Below are positions 24,561 through 32,438 of a stretch of 34,726 bases of DNA, one piece after another. Origin of the DNA: Streptomyces durocortorensis. GTDB lineage: Bacteria > Actinomycetota > Actinomycetes > Streptomycetales > Streptomycetaceae. The translations under genes and the position numbers were made by a program. The notes under the pieces are model-generated. The model was not told where the DNA came from. It saw nothing but the letters and a program-made list of their open reading frames with translations, and ran no database searches. The DNA is taken from contig NZ_JAFEUF010000054.1 in assembly GCF_016901035.1 (NCBI RefSeq), forward strand, positions 1-34,726. The letters run 5' to 3'. How positions within the stretch are numbered: the stretch's first letter is position 1; every line of letters begins with the position of its first letter.

Positions 24561-26174
24561 CTAGTCGGGGGAATCCTGCGTCACCCGGGTTCCTGGATGG
24601 CGCAGCGAGATCAGGAACGCGATGCCCAGGGCGATGGCCATCCCGTAGAACACCCACTGGTTCGCCTCGGCGAAGTCCATCCGGATCGCCGACATCGAGT
24701 CCCGCACGGTCTCCGCCACCGGTCCCGAGCCGGACGGCCCCCGGGAGTCCGCCTGGCCGGTCACCGACTGGGCGATGGACTCGGCGGCATCCTGCGACGC
24801 CGCGTCCGGCACCCCCTTGTCCCGCAGGGTCTCGCCCACCTTGGTGATCGTCGTATGGGTGAGCATGGTGCCGAAGACGGCCAGACCGATGCTGGCCGCG
24901 AAGTTGCGCACGGTCTGGGTGATGCCGGTGACCTCGCCGTAACTGGCGTCGATCGCCCGGTTCACCGCGTCCGTCGAGGCCGGCGCCAGCAGCAGGCCGA
25001 TCCCCGCGCCGGCCATGGCCGCGTACAGCCACTGGTCGTGCATGGACAGCGTCGTCAACTTCCCCGCCCACAGGGCGAACCCGACCGCGCCGAGCGCCGT
25101 GCCGAGCTTCATCGCCGGCCGGGCGCCGCGCTTGTCGAGGATCCGGCCGCCCCACTGGGAGGCCAGCCCGAACCCGATGAAGAAGTACAGGAGGTACAGC
25201 GCGGCCTGGTTCGGCGACGCGCTGAGCGAGACCTGCGCGTACACGGAGGCGAAGAAGAACACCGGGACGAACGCCATCATGGCGAAGAACAACACGGCGT
25301 TGTCGACGCTGAACGCCAGGTCACGGAAGACCCGCAGCTTGATCAACGGGAAGCGGGTGCGCAGCTCGAAGCGGCAGAAGACCGCCAGCACCACAAGACC
25401 GCCCGCGATGCACGCCCAGGTGGCGACGGAGTCCCAGCCCCACGTCGACGCCTGCTGCAGGCCCAGCACCGTCAGCCCCATGCCGACGGCGACCAGCACC
25501 GCTCCGGGCAGGTCCAGCGGTTCACGGCGGGTCCGGTCCGGGATGCGGGCCAGCAGCGCCAGTACGACGGCGATGACCGCGATCGGAACGTTGACCCAGA
25601 AGATCGCCCGCCAGGTCCACGCGGTGAGCCAGCCGCCGAGCAGCGGCCCGACCGCCGTGAGCGCCCCGGAGACCCCGAAGAAGAGCGCCAGCGCCCGCCC
25701 GCGCCGCTCCACCGGGAAGACGGCGATGACCACGGCGAGCGCGGCGGGGAACATCAGGGCCGCACCGATGCCCTGGACGGCCCGGAAGCCGATCAGCCAC
25801 GCCTGCGCGATGTCGCCGGAGGGCACCGCGCCGCAGAGCGCGGAGGCGATGACGAAGGTCAGCGTGCCGATCAGCATCACGCGGCGGTGCCCGAAGATGT
25901 CGGACAACCGCCCGCCCAGCGCGAAGAAGGCGGCGAGCGTGAGCAGATAGGCGTTGACGACCCACTGCATCTGTGAGGAGGTGAGCCCGAGTTCGTCGAT
26001 GATGTCGGGGGCGGCGATCGCGACGATGGTCTGGTCGATGAACGTCATCGACACGGCGAACAGCATGGCGGCGAGCGCGAGGCCCTGGTTCGGCGGACCG
26101 CCCGGTCGGCCCGCTGTTCCCGGATCCGACGACGTCGGACCCGGGGCGCTCTTCTCCGGGATGTCTCTGCCCAT
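24561..26174 (-). CDS. DHA2-family MFS drug exporter
   Basis: 537 aa from the ATG at 26174; the open frame continues far upstream but without family sequence. Fourteen membrane segments. The motif-A region GGRLSDIFGHRRVMLIG follows helix 2, and the first helix has the FIDQTIVAIAAPDI pattern typical of proton-antiport multidrug exporters (QacA/EmrB-like). Motif C is seen as ALTAVGPLLGGWL. A charged loop of about 60 residues precedes the last helix. It lies downstream of the zinc-free ribosomal protein operon on the same strand but beyond a terminator hairpin. Substrate unknown. Confidence 0.88.
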   Translation of the reverse strand: MGRDIPEKSAPGPTSSDPGTAGRPGGPPNQGLALAAMLFAVSMTFIDQTIVAIAAPDIIDELGLTSSQMQWVVNAYLLTLAAFFALGGRLSDIFGHRRVMLIGTLTFVIASALCGAVPSGDIAQAWLIGFRAVQGIGAALMFPAALAVVIAVFPVERRGRALALFFGVSGALTAVGPLLGGWLTAWTWRAIFWVNVPIAVIAVVLALLARIPDRTRREPLDLPGAVLVAVGMGLTVLGLQQASTWGWDSVATWACIAGGLVVLAVFCRFELRTRFPLIKLRVFRDLAFSVDNAVLFFAMMAFVPVFFFASVYAQVSLSASPNQAALYLLYFFIGFGLASQWGGRILDKRGARPAMKLGTALGAVGFALWAGKLTTLSMHDQWLYAAMAGAGIGLLLAPASTDAVNRAIDASYGEVTGITQTVRNFAASIGLAVFGTMLTHTTITKVGETLRDKGVPDAASQDAAESIAQSVTGQADSRGPSGSGPVAETVRDSMSAIRMDFAEANQWVFYGMAIALGIAFLISLRHPGTRVTQDSPD

Positions 26175-26225
26175 GCGTCCATGGTCGCCGGGGTGCCGTG
26201 GTGGTGCATCCCGAGCCGTGAACGC

Positions 26226-26258
26226 GCCCCCGCCGCGGGGCGGGGACCTCGCGGGGGC
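26226..26258 (-). terminator. Terminator after rpsR
   Basis: GCCCCCGC (26226-26233) and GCGGGGGC (26251-26258) form an 8-bp GC stem between the bS18 gene and the MFS gene. Confidence 0.55.
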
Positions 26259-26266
26259 ACCGCGTG

Positions 26267-26515
26267 CTACTTGCCCGCCGCGGATCCGGAGTACGGGAGC
26301 AGGGCCATCTCGCGGGCGTTCTTGATGGCGGCTGCCATCTGGCGCTGCTGCTGGGCGCTGATCCGGGTGACCCGGCGGCTGCGGATCTTGCCCCGGTCGG
26401 AGATGAACCGCCGCAGCAGGTCGGTGTCCTTGTAGTCGATGTACGTGATCCCGGCGGCATCCAGGGGGTTCGGCCGGTTCTTGAGCGGCTTGCGGGGGTC
26501 CTGTTGACGTGCCAT
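26267..26515 (-). CDS. rpsR: Ribosomal protein bS18, zinc-independent paralogue
   Basis: 82 aa. Family motifs [30 protein letters not shown] and [21 protein letters not shown] are complete. There is no Cys at all, so it is a C-minus form that needs no zinc. Last member of the operon bL33-bL31-CobW-bS18. Expected to replace the housekeeping copy on the ribosome when zinc is scarce. Confidence 0.93.
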   Translation of the reverse strand: MARQQDPRKPLKNRPNPLDAAGITYIDYKDTDLLRRFISDRGKIRSRRVTRISAQQQRQMAAAIKNAREMALLPYSGSAAGK

Positions 26516-26602
26516 GAGGCTTCCTCGTGCTAGGTGCGCTGGGTGCGCTCGGAGTGGTGGGTGTGCCGGGTGTGCTGAGGGGTGGTGGGTGTGCGTGCGA
26601 GG

Positions 26603-27757
26603 TCAGTGGACCGGGTCGAGGAGGGCGTCGAACGCGGCGGGCAGGCTCTTCCACGCCTCCCGCCCCGACCCGTACTCCTCGTCCGTGAGCAGGCAGGAGT
26701 CCAGCAGACCGGTCAGTCCCTCGCGGTCGAGGCCGGGGGAGACGAAGACCAGGTGCTGGCAGCAGTCGCCGTGCTCGGGGTGCCAGTCCAGTGCGGCGGC
26801 CGCCCGCCGGTAGGGCGGCACCGTGGACCAGGCGGCGTCCGGGAGCGAGGCGAGCCAGGGGCCGGTGTTTTCCACACAGAGCGCGCCGCCCGCGGCATCC
26901 CAGGAGAGCAGGGTGTCGGGCCGGTCCGCGAGCCAGAACCGGCCCCGGCTGCGCGCCGCCGCGCAACTCAGGTCCTCCAGCGCGTCGAGCAGGCGCTCGG
27001 GGTGGAAGGGCCGGTGCCGCCGCCAGACCAGCGTGCCCACCCCGGCCTCCTCCGCCTCCTGCGGCAGCAGCGCGCAGGCCGGGTGCTGGCCCGCTGCCGC
27101 CGCCTCCACGTCGAACCCGGCGAACGCGAGTCGGGCCAACTCGGCTGATCCGGACCGTGCCTGACGAGCCATCGGGTTCAACTGCCGGATCAGCGCGCGG
27201 TCCTCGTCGTCGGCCGCCGGGCTCGCCGCCACGGCCAGGACGGGGGCGTACTCCACCTGCCGGGCCCAGGTGTCGCCGATGGTCCGCTGGTCGGCCGGCG
27301 CGGCCGCGAGCCCGGCCTCGGCGAGATCGTCGCCGTTGGAGAGGCAGGGCAGGACGAGTGTGGGGTCGACCGCCGCGAACACGTTGGTCACCTCGGCCGC
27401 GTCGGTGTGCGCGGCGATCACCTCGGCCATGGACTTCGGCTCGACCGAGTCCCACAGCTCCAGGACGGCGAGCCGGGTCACCCCGTCCGCCGCGAGCCGT
27501 TCGAGTTCCGGGACGAGGTCCTCGCGCAGCGCGCAGCAGGCGCATGCGTTCACCAGCGGAGCTTCCCCGGAGGTCAGCTCGCCGCCGGCGTCCCGCAGGG
27601 AGCGGTGGACCGTCCCGGCGGTGGCCGTCGACAGGTCGTGGTGCAGCGCGACGCTGTGCGGTACGTCCCGCAGCAGCCCTTCCACCACGTCGCGGCGCGC
27701 CTCGGAGTGCAGGCCGCAGACGATGACGACGGGCAGTTCCGTGCGGTGCCCGCTCAC
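26603..27757 (-). CDS. CobW/COG0523-like protein without a P-loop, in the zinc-free ribosomal operon
   Basis: 384 aa, GTG start overlapping the bL31 stop (GTGA). The CobW/COG0523 architecture is recognisable: beta1 VVIVCGL, the CxCC metal motif ACACC (Cys72, Cys74, Cys75), an LELWD segment in the Walker-B area, and a C-terminal CobW_C-like domain ([10 protein letters not shown]..., [19 protein letters not shown]). However, the Walker A position reads [12 protein letters not shown] instead of GxxGxGKT, so GTP hydrolysis by the usual mechanism is unlikely. It could be a ribosome-associated factor like the mycobacterial hibernation factor Mrf, which I recall being encoded beside C-minus ribosomal genes, or a zinc-handling protein. 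Function unproven. Confidence 0.75.
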   Translation of the reverse strand: MSGHRTELPVVIVCGLHSEARRDVVEGLLRDVPHSVALHHDLSTATAGTVHRSLRDAGGELTSGEAPLVNACACCALREDLVPELERLAADGVTRLAVLELWDSVEPKSMAEVIAAHTDAAEVTNVFAAVDPTLVLPCLSNGDDLAEAGLAAAPADQRTIGDTWARQVEYAPVLAVAASPAADDEDRALIRQLNPMARQARSGSAELARLAFAGFDVEAAAAGQHPACALLPQEAEEAGVGTLVWRRHRPFHPERLLDALEDLSCAAARSRGRFWLADRPDTLLSWDAAGGALCVENTGPWLASLPDAAWSTVPPYRRAAAALDWHPEHGDCCQHLVFVSPGLDREGLTGLLDSCLLTDEEYGSGREAWKSLPAAFDALLDPVH

Positions 27758-28008
27758 CGGGCCTCACCGCGTCCGTAACGGCGCTCGAAGCGCTCGACGC
27801 GTCCGGCGGTGTCCAGGACGCGGGCGGTGCCGGTGTAGAAGGGGTGGCTCGCGGAGGAGATCTCCACGTCGACCACCGGGTAGGTGTTGCCGTCCTCCCA
27901 GGTGACGGTGCGGTCGCTGGCCATGGTCGAGCGGGTCAGGAACGCGAAGTCGGCGGCCTTGTCGCGGAAGACGACGGGGCCGTAGGAGGGGTGGATTCCG
28001 GGCTTCAT
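27754..28008 (-). CDS. rpmE2: Ribosomal protein bL31 type B, zinc-independent
   Basis: 84 aa from the ATG at 28008 (GAGGA upstream). Type B features: [16 protein letters not shown], longer than zinc-binding type A, no CxxC, and the [29 protein letters not shown] tail. Replaces the zinc-storing bL31 under zinc limitation. Overlaps the CobW-like gene by four bases. Confidence 0.95.
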   Translation of the reverse strand: MKPGIHPSYGPVVFRDKAADFAFLTRSTMASDRTVTWEDGNTYPVVDVEISSASHPFYTGTARVLDTAGRVERFERRYGRGEAR

Positions 28009-28060
28009 GACGGTGTCCTCGAGGTGGGGCTTCAGGGGCAGGGCGGGCCGGGGGAGCGCT

Positions 28061-28225
28061 TCAGCGCTCCTCGCGGAAGTCGACATGGCGGCGGGCGACC
28101 GGGTCGTACTTGCGCAGGACCATCCGGTCGGGGTCGTTCCGCCGGTTCTTACGGGTGACGTAGGTGTAGCCGGTCCCTGCGGTGGAGCGGAGCTTGATGA
28201 TCGGGCGTACATCGTTGCGAGCCAT
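28061..28225 (-). CDS. rpmG: Ribosomal protein bL33, zinc-independent paralogue
   Basis: 54 aa ([30 protein letters not shown]...). The four Cys of the zinc-binding form are absent. First gene of the leftward operon. On the coding strand TTGAAA (28260-28255), 16 bp, TATAGT (28238-28233) is a strong promoter whose start falls at the ATG itself, so the mRNA looks leaderless. The Zur-like box occupies exactly the spacer. Confidence 0.95.
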   Translation of the reverse strand: MARNDVRPIIKLRSTAGTGYTYVTRKNRRNDPDRMVLRKYDPVARRHVDFREER

Positions 28226-28232
28226 GGGCGCT

Positions 28233-28260
28233 ACTATATGGCAATGGTTTCCATTTTCAA
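28233..28260 (-). promoter_or_regulatory. Promoter of the rpmG-rpmE2-cobW-rpsR operon
   Basis: TTGAAA (28260-28255), 16-bp spacer, TATAGT (28238-28233), read on the minus strand. The spacing of seven bases from the -10 to the ATG at 28225 predicts a leaderless transcript. Confidence 0.65.
28239..28253. promoter_or_regulatory. Zur box between rpmG and rpmB
   Basis: TGGCAATGGTTTCCA matches 11 of 15 positions of the actinobacterial Zur consensus TGAAAATGATTTTCA and is itself nearly palindromic (TGG-AAT / TTTCCA). A second overlapping half-match TGAAAATG lies on the other strand at 28257-28250. It sits in the spacer of the rpmG promoter and about 45-55 bp before rpmB, so one site could control both directions. 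Confidence 0.65.
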
Positions 28261-28295
28261 TAATGGATGCGTCGAAGGAGAGGCAGGTAACTTTC

Positions 28296-28532
28296 ATGTC
28301 CGCCCACTGCCAACTGACCGGCTCCAAGCCGGGATTCGGCAACAACATCTCCCACTCGCACCGCCGGACGTCCCGCCGGTTCGACCCGAATATCCAGCGC
28401 AAGCGGTACTGGTTGCCCGGTGAGGGGCGCTATGTGCGCCTCACGCTGAGCGCCCGGGCGATCAAGACCGTGGACAGCATCGGCATCGAAGCCGCGGTCG
28501 CACGCATCCGCGCGCGAGGAGGGAAGGTCTGA
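28296..28532 (+). CDS. rpmB: Ribosomal protein bL28, zinc-independent paralogue
   Basis: 78 aa from the ATG at 28296. [34 protein letters not shown] is the bL28 N-terminus; only one Cys remains of the CxxC pairs, so no zinc site. Divergent from rpmG across the Zur-like box; AATAAT at 28259-28264 could be its -10. Its stop TGA shares a base with the ATG of the 9-codon mini-ORF that follows. Confidence 0.95.
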   Translation: MSAHCQLTGSKPGFGNNISHSHRRTSRRFDPNIQRKRYWLPGEGRYVRLTLSARAIKTVDSIGIEAAVARIRARGGKV

Positions 28533-28561
28533 TGGCGAGGACACGGGGAGGGAGGGCCTGA
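28532..28561 (+). CDS. Possible 9-codon relay ORF between rpmB and rpsN (MARTRGGRA)
   Basis: The ATG at 28532 overlaps the rpmB stop as TGATG, and its own stop overlaps the rpsN ATG at 28561 in the same TGATG form. The sequence GGAGGGA-GG-CTGATGGCGA occurs twice with a 29-bp offset (from 28518 and from 28547), so the initiation region of rpsN seems duplicated. The mini-ORF may pass ribosomes on to rpsN or be a neutral by-product. Confidence 0.35.
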   Translation: MARTRGGRA

Positions 28562-28866
28562 TGGCGAAGAAGAGCAAGATCGCCCAGAACGACAGGCGCC
28601 GGGCGACCGTCGAGCGCTACGCGGCCCGCAGGGCCGAGCTGAAGGAGATCATCCGCCGGCCCGGTACGCCGGAGGGCGAACGGGTCGCGGCCGTCGAGGA
28701 GTTGCGGCGTCAGCCACGCGATGCCAGCGCCACCCGGGTCCGGAACCGGGACAGCGTCGACGGCAGGCCCCGGGGGTACCTGCGCAGGTTCGGCCTCTCC
28801 CGGGTCCGGATGCGTCAGCAGGCCCACGCGGGGTTCCTGCCAGGGGTCACCAAGTCCTCCTGGTGA
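28561..28866 (+). CDS. rpsN: Ribosomal protein uS14, zinc-independent (long form)
   Basis: 101 aa, the long zinc-free type ([31 protein letters not shown]...). The C-terminal [41 protein letters not shown] is canonical except that the zinc Cys are missing. GGGAGGG ribosome site. Co-transcribed with rpmB. Confidence 0.95.
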   Translation: MAKKSKIAQNDRRRATVERYAARRAELKEIIRRPGTPEGERVAAVEELRRQPRDASATRVRNRDSVDGRPRGYLRRFGLSRVRMRQQAHAGFLPGVTKSSW

Positions 28867-28911
28867 CGTCGGCCGCCGCCCCGGTGCCCCCGGGCTGAGC
28901 TCGCCGCAAGG

Positions 28912-28952
28912 GCGGGTGGTGGCACGGCGGACCTCGCCGTGCCCCCACCCGC
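28912..28952. terminator. Bidirectional terminator between rpsN and the beta-propeller gene
   Basis: GCGGGTGG-T-GGCACGGCG (28912-28929) and CGCCGTGCC-C-CCACCCGC (28935-28952) form an 18-position stem with one mismatch and a 5-nt loop. Confidence 0.85.
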
Positions 28953-28962
28953 GACGCCGCTC

Positions 28963-30240
28963 TCAGCGGCCGACCGGATCGGCGTCCGCTCCGTCCCCGG
29001 GCGTGACCAGGGCGAGATGGCCCCCGTCGTCCAGGGGTGTCGGGACGGTCAGGGTCGTGAGCGGGGCCGCCCGGTCCGCGTCGAAGACATGGACCTCGCC
29101 GTGGCCGCCCCGGCTGACCGCGACCAGACCCCCGCCGGGGGAGGCGGCGACGGCCCGCCGCTGCACGCCGTCCCAGGGGGTTCCGCCGGGTTGCGGCGCA
29201 CCCGCCATGGCGGGCAGGGGCAGCCGCGCGCCGACCTCCGGGCGGGATCCGGCGGCCGGGGGCGCGGAGAGCAGGATGAGTTCGTCGCCGTCCGGGTGGA
29301 CCCGGGCGTACGCGATGTGCCGGGAGGTCACCGCGAGCCGGAACACCAGTCCGGGGCCCAGCTCCAGCCGGCCCGTGGCCCCCGTGTCGAGGTGGTGCCA
29401 CCAGGCGTCGTTGGACCAGTCCGGCCAATGCCCGGGGTCGCCCGACCCGCCCCGCACGCACGACCACAGCATCCGCCGTACGGGGTCGAGCCGCAGGTAG
29501 TAGCCGCGCCCGCCGGACCGCCCGTCGGCGGACCAGGAGAGGGGGTCTTCGGCGGCGAGGTCGTCCCCCTTCCGCCGTGCGCGGTGCACCCCCGACCCCG
29601 CGGCGGCGAACACCCGCCCGGTGAGCGGGTCATGGGCGTCGCCGTGTCCGTCGCCGTCCGGCAGGGCGATCCGCCGCGCCGGTGCCGCCGGTGGGCAGGA
29701 GGGGGCCGAGCGCATCAGCTCCGGGTGCCGGTGGACCAGTAGTTCGCCCGGCTCCCGGTGGCGCAGCACCACGAGCGGGGACGGACCGCCGAGGACCGTG
29801 ACCCCCGGCTCGCCGGTCCGCCCCCGTACGCGTACGGCGACGGCGCCGTCCGGTGCGTCGAGATCGACGGCCGTCAGCAGTCCCGTCCACGCCTCCTCGT
29901 TGCGGCCGAGGCCGGTCGTCACCGCGAGGCGCCGCCCTCCCGGGTCCGCCGCCAGATGCTCGGCGGGGACGGCGACCGGTATCCGCCGCCGCACCAGCGG
30001 CCGGCCGGCGTCCGGACCGTAGGGGTCGAGGACCAGCAACTCGCCCGCCCGGTCGTCCACGCAGGCCGTGAGGCCGTCCGGCAGGGCGAGGAAGCCCGCG
30101 TGCTCGGAGAGGTGCCGGTGGTTCAACTCCGCCCGCTCCGTGCCGTCCGGGAGGTCCAGCAGGCTGATCCGCCCCGCGACATGGTCGGAGACCAGCAGAC
30201 GCGGCGGAGCGTGGGGCGAGAGGTGTGGGGTGTGCGGCAT
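28963..30240 (-). CDS. Beta-propeller protein, possible AztD-like zinc chaperone relative
   Basis: 425 aa, ATG with AGGAG upstream. Repeated blade-like units can be seen: LLVSDHVAGRISLLDLPDG, GLTACVDDRAGELLVLDPYG, RRLAVTTGLG..., SRHIAYARVHPDGDELILL, GGLVAVSRGGHGEVHVFDADR. There is no signal peptide or lipobox, so it seems cytosolic. His is abundant (MPHTPHLSPH at the N-terminus, HRHLSEHAG, GDGHGDAHDP, WWHHLD). It is divergent from a metallophore transporter across a Zur-like box and lies beside zinc-free ribosomal genes, so a role in zinc shortage is likely. The fold resembles the exported zinc chaperone AztD, but no direct homology is shown. Confidence 0.7.
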   Translation of the reverse strand: MPHTPHLSPHAPPRLLVSDHVAGRISLLDLPDGTERAELNHRHLSEHAGFLALPDGLTACVDDRAGELLVLDPYGPDAGRPLVRRRIPVAVPAEHLAADPGGRRLAVTTGLGRNEEAWTGLLTAVDLDAPDGAVAVRVRGRTGEPGVTVLGGPSPLVVLRHREPGELLVHRHPELMRSAPSCPPAAPARRIALPDGDGHGDAHDPLTGRVFAAAGSGVHRARRKGDDLAAEDPLSWSADGRSGGRGYYLRLDPVRRMLWSCVRGGSGDPGHWPDWSNDAWWHHLDTGATGRLELGPGLVFRLAVTSRHIAYARVHPDGDELILLSAPPAAGSRPEVGARLPLPAMAGAPQPGGTPWDGVQRRAVAASPGGGLVAVSRGGHGEVHVFDADRAAPLTTLTVPTPLDDGGHLALVTPGDGADADPVGR

Positions 30241-30280
30241 GGCGGACTCCTGGGATCGGCGGAAACCTCGCTGACTTTAT

Positions 30281-30295
30281 TGGAAATGATAATCA
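30281..30295. promoter_or_regulatory. Zur box between the propeller gene and the transporter operon
   Basis: TGGAAATGATAATCA matches 12 of 15 positions of TGAAAATGATTTTCA. It lies 41 bp before the leftward propeller ATG and about 100 bp before the rightward transporter start. GATAAT (30288-30293, plus) and TATCAT (30292-30287, minus) inside it could be -10 elements in each direction, so one Zur dimer could shut both genes. Confidence 0.72.
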
Positions 30296-30393
30296 TGTGT
30301 AAGGTTCCGGCTTGTGGTGGGGATCGCTCCCGGGACTCCGCCGCCCGCTCTGCCGCATCCCCGGGACCGCACAGGAACGTTGAGGGACCGTCG

Positions 30394-31380
30394 ATGCCAC
30401 GAACCGCGCTGAGAGTCCGCCGCTGGGCCGCGATCGCCGTACTGGGAGGCGTGCTGGCCGGCTGCGGCACCGAGAACGCCGACCCCGACCCCGGGGCGCC
30501 GGCCGCTGCGGCCGGTGCCGGAGCCCTTACGAGCACGGAGGTGCGGCCCATCGAGGCCGCCACCCGGATCACCGACGCCAAGGGCGTCACGGTCTCCCTG
30601 CCGAAGCCGCCGGAGAAGATCGTCTGCCTGGTCGCCCTCTGCGACGACATCCTCGTCGAGCTGGGCCTGACCCCCACTGCCACCAATTCCCAGGTGCTCG
30701 CGCACCCGGAGTTCCTCGGCAAGGAGAAGGCGGCGAAGATACCGGTCGTGCCCGGCGGCTTCCTCAGCCCCGAGGTGGAGGCGATCCTGTCCCACAAGCC
30801 CGACCTGGTCATCGGCCTGGAGGACACGCACGGCAAGCTGGCCCCCGCGCTGAAGGGCGCCACGACCTTCTGGCCGGTGCAGCCCGGATCCTGGCAGGAC
30901 AGCGTCGGCTACCTGCGGGACCTCGCCGCGCTCACCGGCCGCACGGCAGAGGGCGAGAAGGCGGAGAAGACCTTCCGTACCCGCCTGGCCCGGGCGGAGA
31001 AGGAAAAGAGCGACAAGACTTCCCTGATCGTCTTCGGCAGCGACGAGAACTTCGGGGTGGCCACCCCGGAGACCGATGTGGCGGCCGGACTGTTCCCGAA
31101 GATCTCCCACTACCCCTGGAAGAGCCGGGGCGTCGACGGCAGTTACAGCCTGGAGGAGATCCTCGCCCGCGACGTCGACGTCCTGTTCGTGGAGACCCTG
31201 TCCTTCGGCGCGCCGGACGGCAAGCTGTCCGACAAGCTGGCGAAGAACCCCCTCTGGTCCCGTATCCCGGCCGTGAAGAACGGCAAGGTCATCGAGGTCG
31301 ACTCCGAGGTGTGGGCCAAGGGGCGCGGCACCCGGTCCCTGGGCGTCGTCCTCGACGAGGCGACGGCCGCACTGCGGTGA
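30394..31380 (+). CDS. Metallophore ABC transporter substrate-binding lipoprotein (FecB type)
   Basis: 328 aa from the ATG at 30394 (GAGGGA upstream); in-frame sequence further upstream is not coding. Signal peptide with lipobox VLAGC (lipid Cys24). The FecB/TroA-like two-lobe fold is seen in VVPGGFLSPEVEAILSHKPDLVIGLED, ...GSYSLEEILARDVDVLFVE and AVKNGKVIEVDSEVWAKG. The likely ligand is a zinc-metallophore complex because of the upstream Zur box. An unusual pair of Cys in IVCLVALCDD follows the first strand. First of a four-gene transporter operon; its stop overlaps the next start (GTGA). Confidence 0.88.
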   Translation: MPRTALRVRRWAAIAVLGGVLAGCGTENADPDPGAPAAAAGAGALTSTEVRPIEAATRITDAKGVTVSLPKPPEKIVCLVALCDDILVELGLTPTATNSQVLAHPEFLGKEKAAKIPVVPGGFLSPEVEAILSHKPDLVIGLEDTHGKLAPALKGATTFWPVQPGSWQDSVGYLRDLAALTGRTAEGEKAEKTFRTRLARAEKEKSDKTSLIVFGSDENFGVATPETDVAAGLFPKISHYPWKSRGVDGSYSLEEILARDVDVLFVETLSFGAPDGKLSDKLAKNPLWSRIPAVKNGKVIEVDSEVWAKGRGTRSLGVVLDEATAALR

Positions 31381-32438
31381 GGCGTCCGCCTGCGACGCTG
31401 TTCTGCCTGGGCGCGGCCGCCCTGGTGAGCGCGGTCTGCGCGCTCAGCCTCGGCACGCCGTACGTCCCGCCCGCCAGGCTCCCGGCCACGCTGGGGTCCG
31501 ACGGGCTCGCAGGGCTCGTCGTCACCGAACTCCGGCTGCCCCGGATGGTGTTGGCCCTGATCGCGGGCGCCTGCCTGGGGGCGGCGGGCCTCGTCCTCCA
31601 GGAGGCCCTGCGCAATCCGCTGGCCGTGCCGGAGATGCTGGGGGTCTCCTCCGGGGCCGCCCTGGGCGTCGCCGCGCCGCTGGTCCTCTCCCTGGCCGTG
31701 CCCCTCGGGTTGCAGCCGTTCCTCGCCCTGGCGGGGGCGGCGCTCGGCGGTCTGCTCACCCTGGTCGCCGCCGGTTTCGGGCGGAGTCCCTCGGCCGTCC
31801 TGCTGACCGGGGCAGCCGTGGCCGCCGCGCTCCAGGCGGGTCTGCTGGTGCTCATGGTCATGGCCGACCAGCTCGACCTCCAGCTCATCTACCGCTATCT
31901 GCTGGGCAGTCTGTCCGCCCGCACCTGGGACGACGTCACCGGTCTGCTGCCCTGGCTCGCCGTGGCCGTCCCGGCGCTGGTGCTGTGCGTGCCGGTGCTC
32001 GGGGTGCTGCGGCTGGGCGACGACGACGCCCGTGCGCTGGGCGTACGGGTGGAGCGGGCGCGGGTGGCCGCGCTCGGCATCGCCGTCGTCCTCATCGCCC
32101 CTGTCGTCGCGGTCTGCGGACCGGTGGCCTGGGTCGGCTTCCTCGCCCCGCACCTCGCACGCCGCCTGAGCCCGGACGGCGGCGCGGCCGGGTGGCTCGT
32201 CCGGTCCGCCGTCTGCGGCGCGATCGTCGTGCTCTGCGCCGACCAGCCGGCCCGGCTGGCGCTCGCCCCGGTCGAGACGCCGGTTGGCGCCTGGACCGCA
32301 CTGGTCGGGGTGCCGGTCGGGGTCCTGCTGCTGAAGCGGGGGTGCCGGCCCGCCCGGGGCCGGGAGCCCGTTCCCCTGCCCGCACCGGTGGCGCTGCCGG
32401 ACGTCCCCGCTCCCGTACTGCGGAAGGCGGAACGATGA
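31377..32438 (+). CDS. FecCD-family ABC transporter permease
   Basis: 353 aa from the GTG at 31377, overlapping the binding-protein stop. About nine to ten membrane helices. Family motifs ELRLPRMVLALIAGACLGAAGLVLQEALRNPLAVPEMLGVSSGAALG in the N-terminal half and CGPVAWVGFLAPHLARRL in the C-terminal half (the coupling region for the ATPase). One half of the heterodimeric channel with the next gene. Stop overlaps the next start (ATGA). Confidence 0.92.
   Translation: MRRPPATLFCLGAAALVSAVCALSLGTPYVPPARLPATLGSDGLAGLVVTELRLPRMVLALIAGACLGAAGLVLQEALRNPLAVPEMLGVSSGAALGVAAPLVLSLAVPLGLQPFLALAGAALGGLLTLVAAGFGRSPSAVLLTGAAVAAALQAGLLVLMVMADQLDLQLIYRYLLGSLSARTWDDVTGLLPWLAVAVPALVLCVPVLGVLRLGDDDARALGVRVERARVAALGIAVVLIAPVVAVCGPVAWVGFLAPHLARRLSPDGGAAGWLVRSAVCGAIVVLCADQPARLALAPVETPVGAWTALVGVPVGVLLLKRGCRPARGREPVPLPAPVALPDVPAPVLRKAER

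Noticed and set aside
24561..27767. Single 1068-codon minus-strand frame apparently fusing a CobW-region protein to the MFS exporter
   Set aside because: The upstream 530 codons are out of frame with the real CobW-like and bS18 genes and look like shadow sequence; the MFS family starts at the ATG at 26174.
29758..30393. N-terminal extension of the metallophore-binding protein
   Set aside because: It is antisense to the propeller gene and crosses the promoter and Zur box; the ATG at 30394 has a ribosome site and starts a normal lipoprotein signal.
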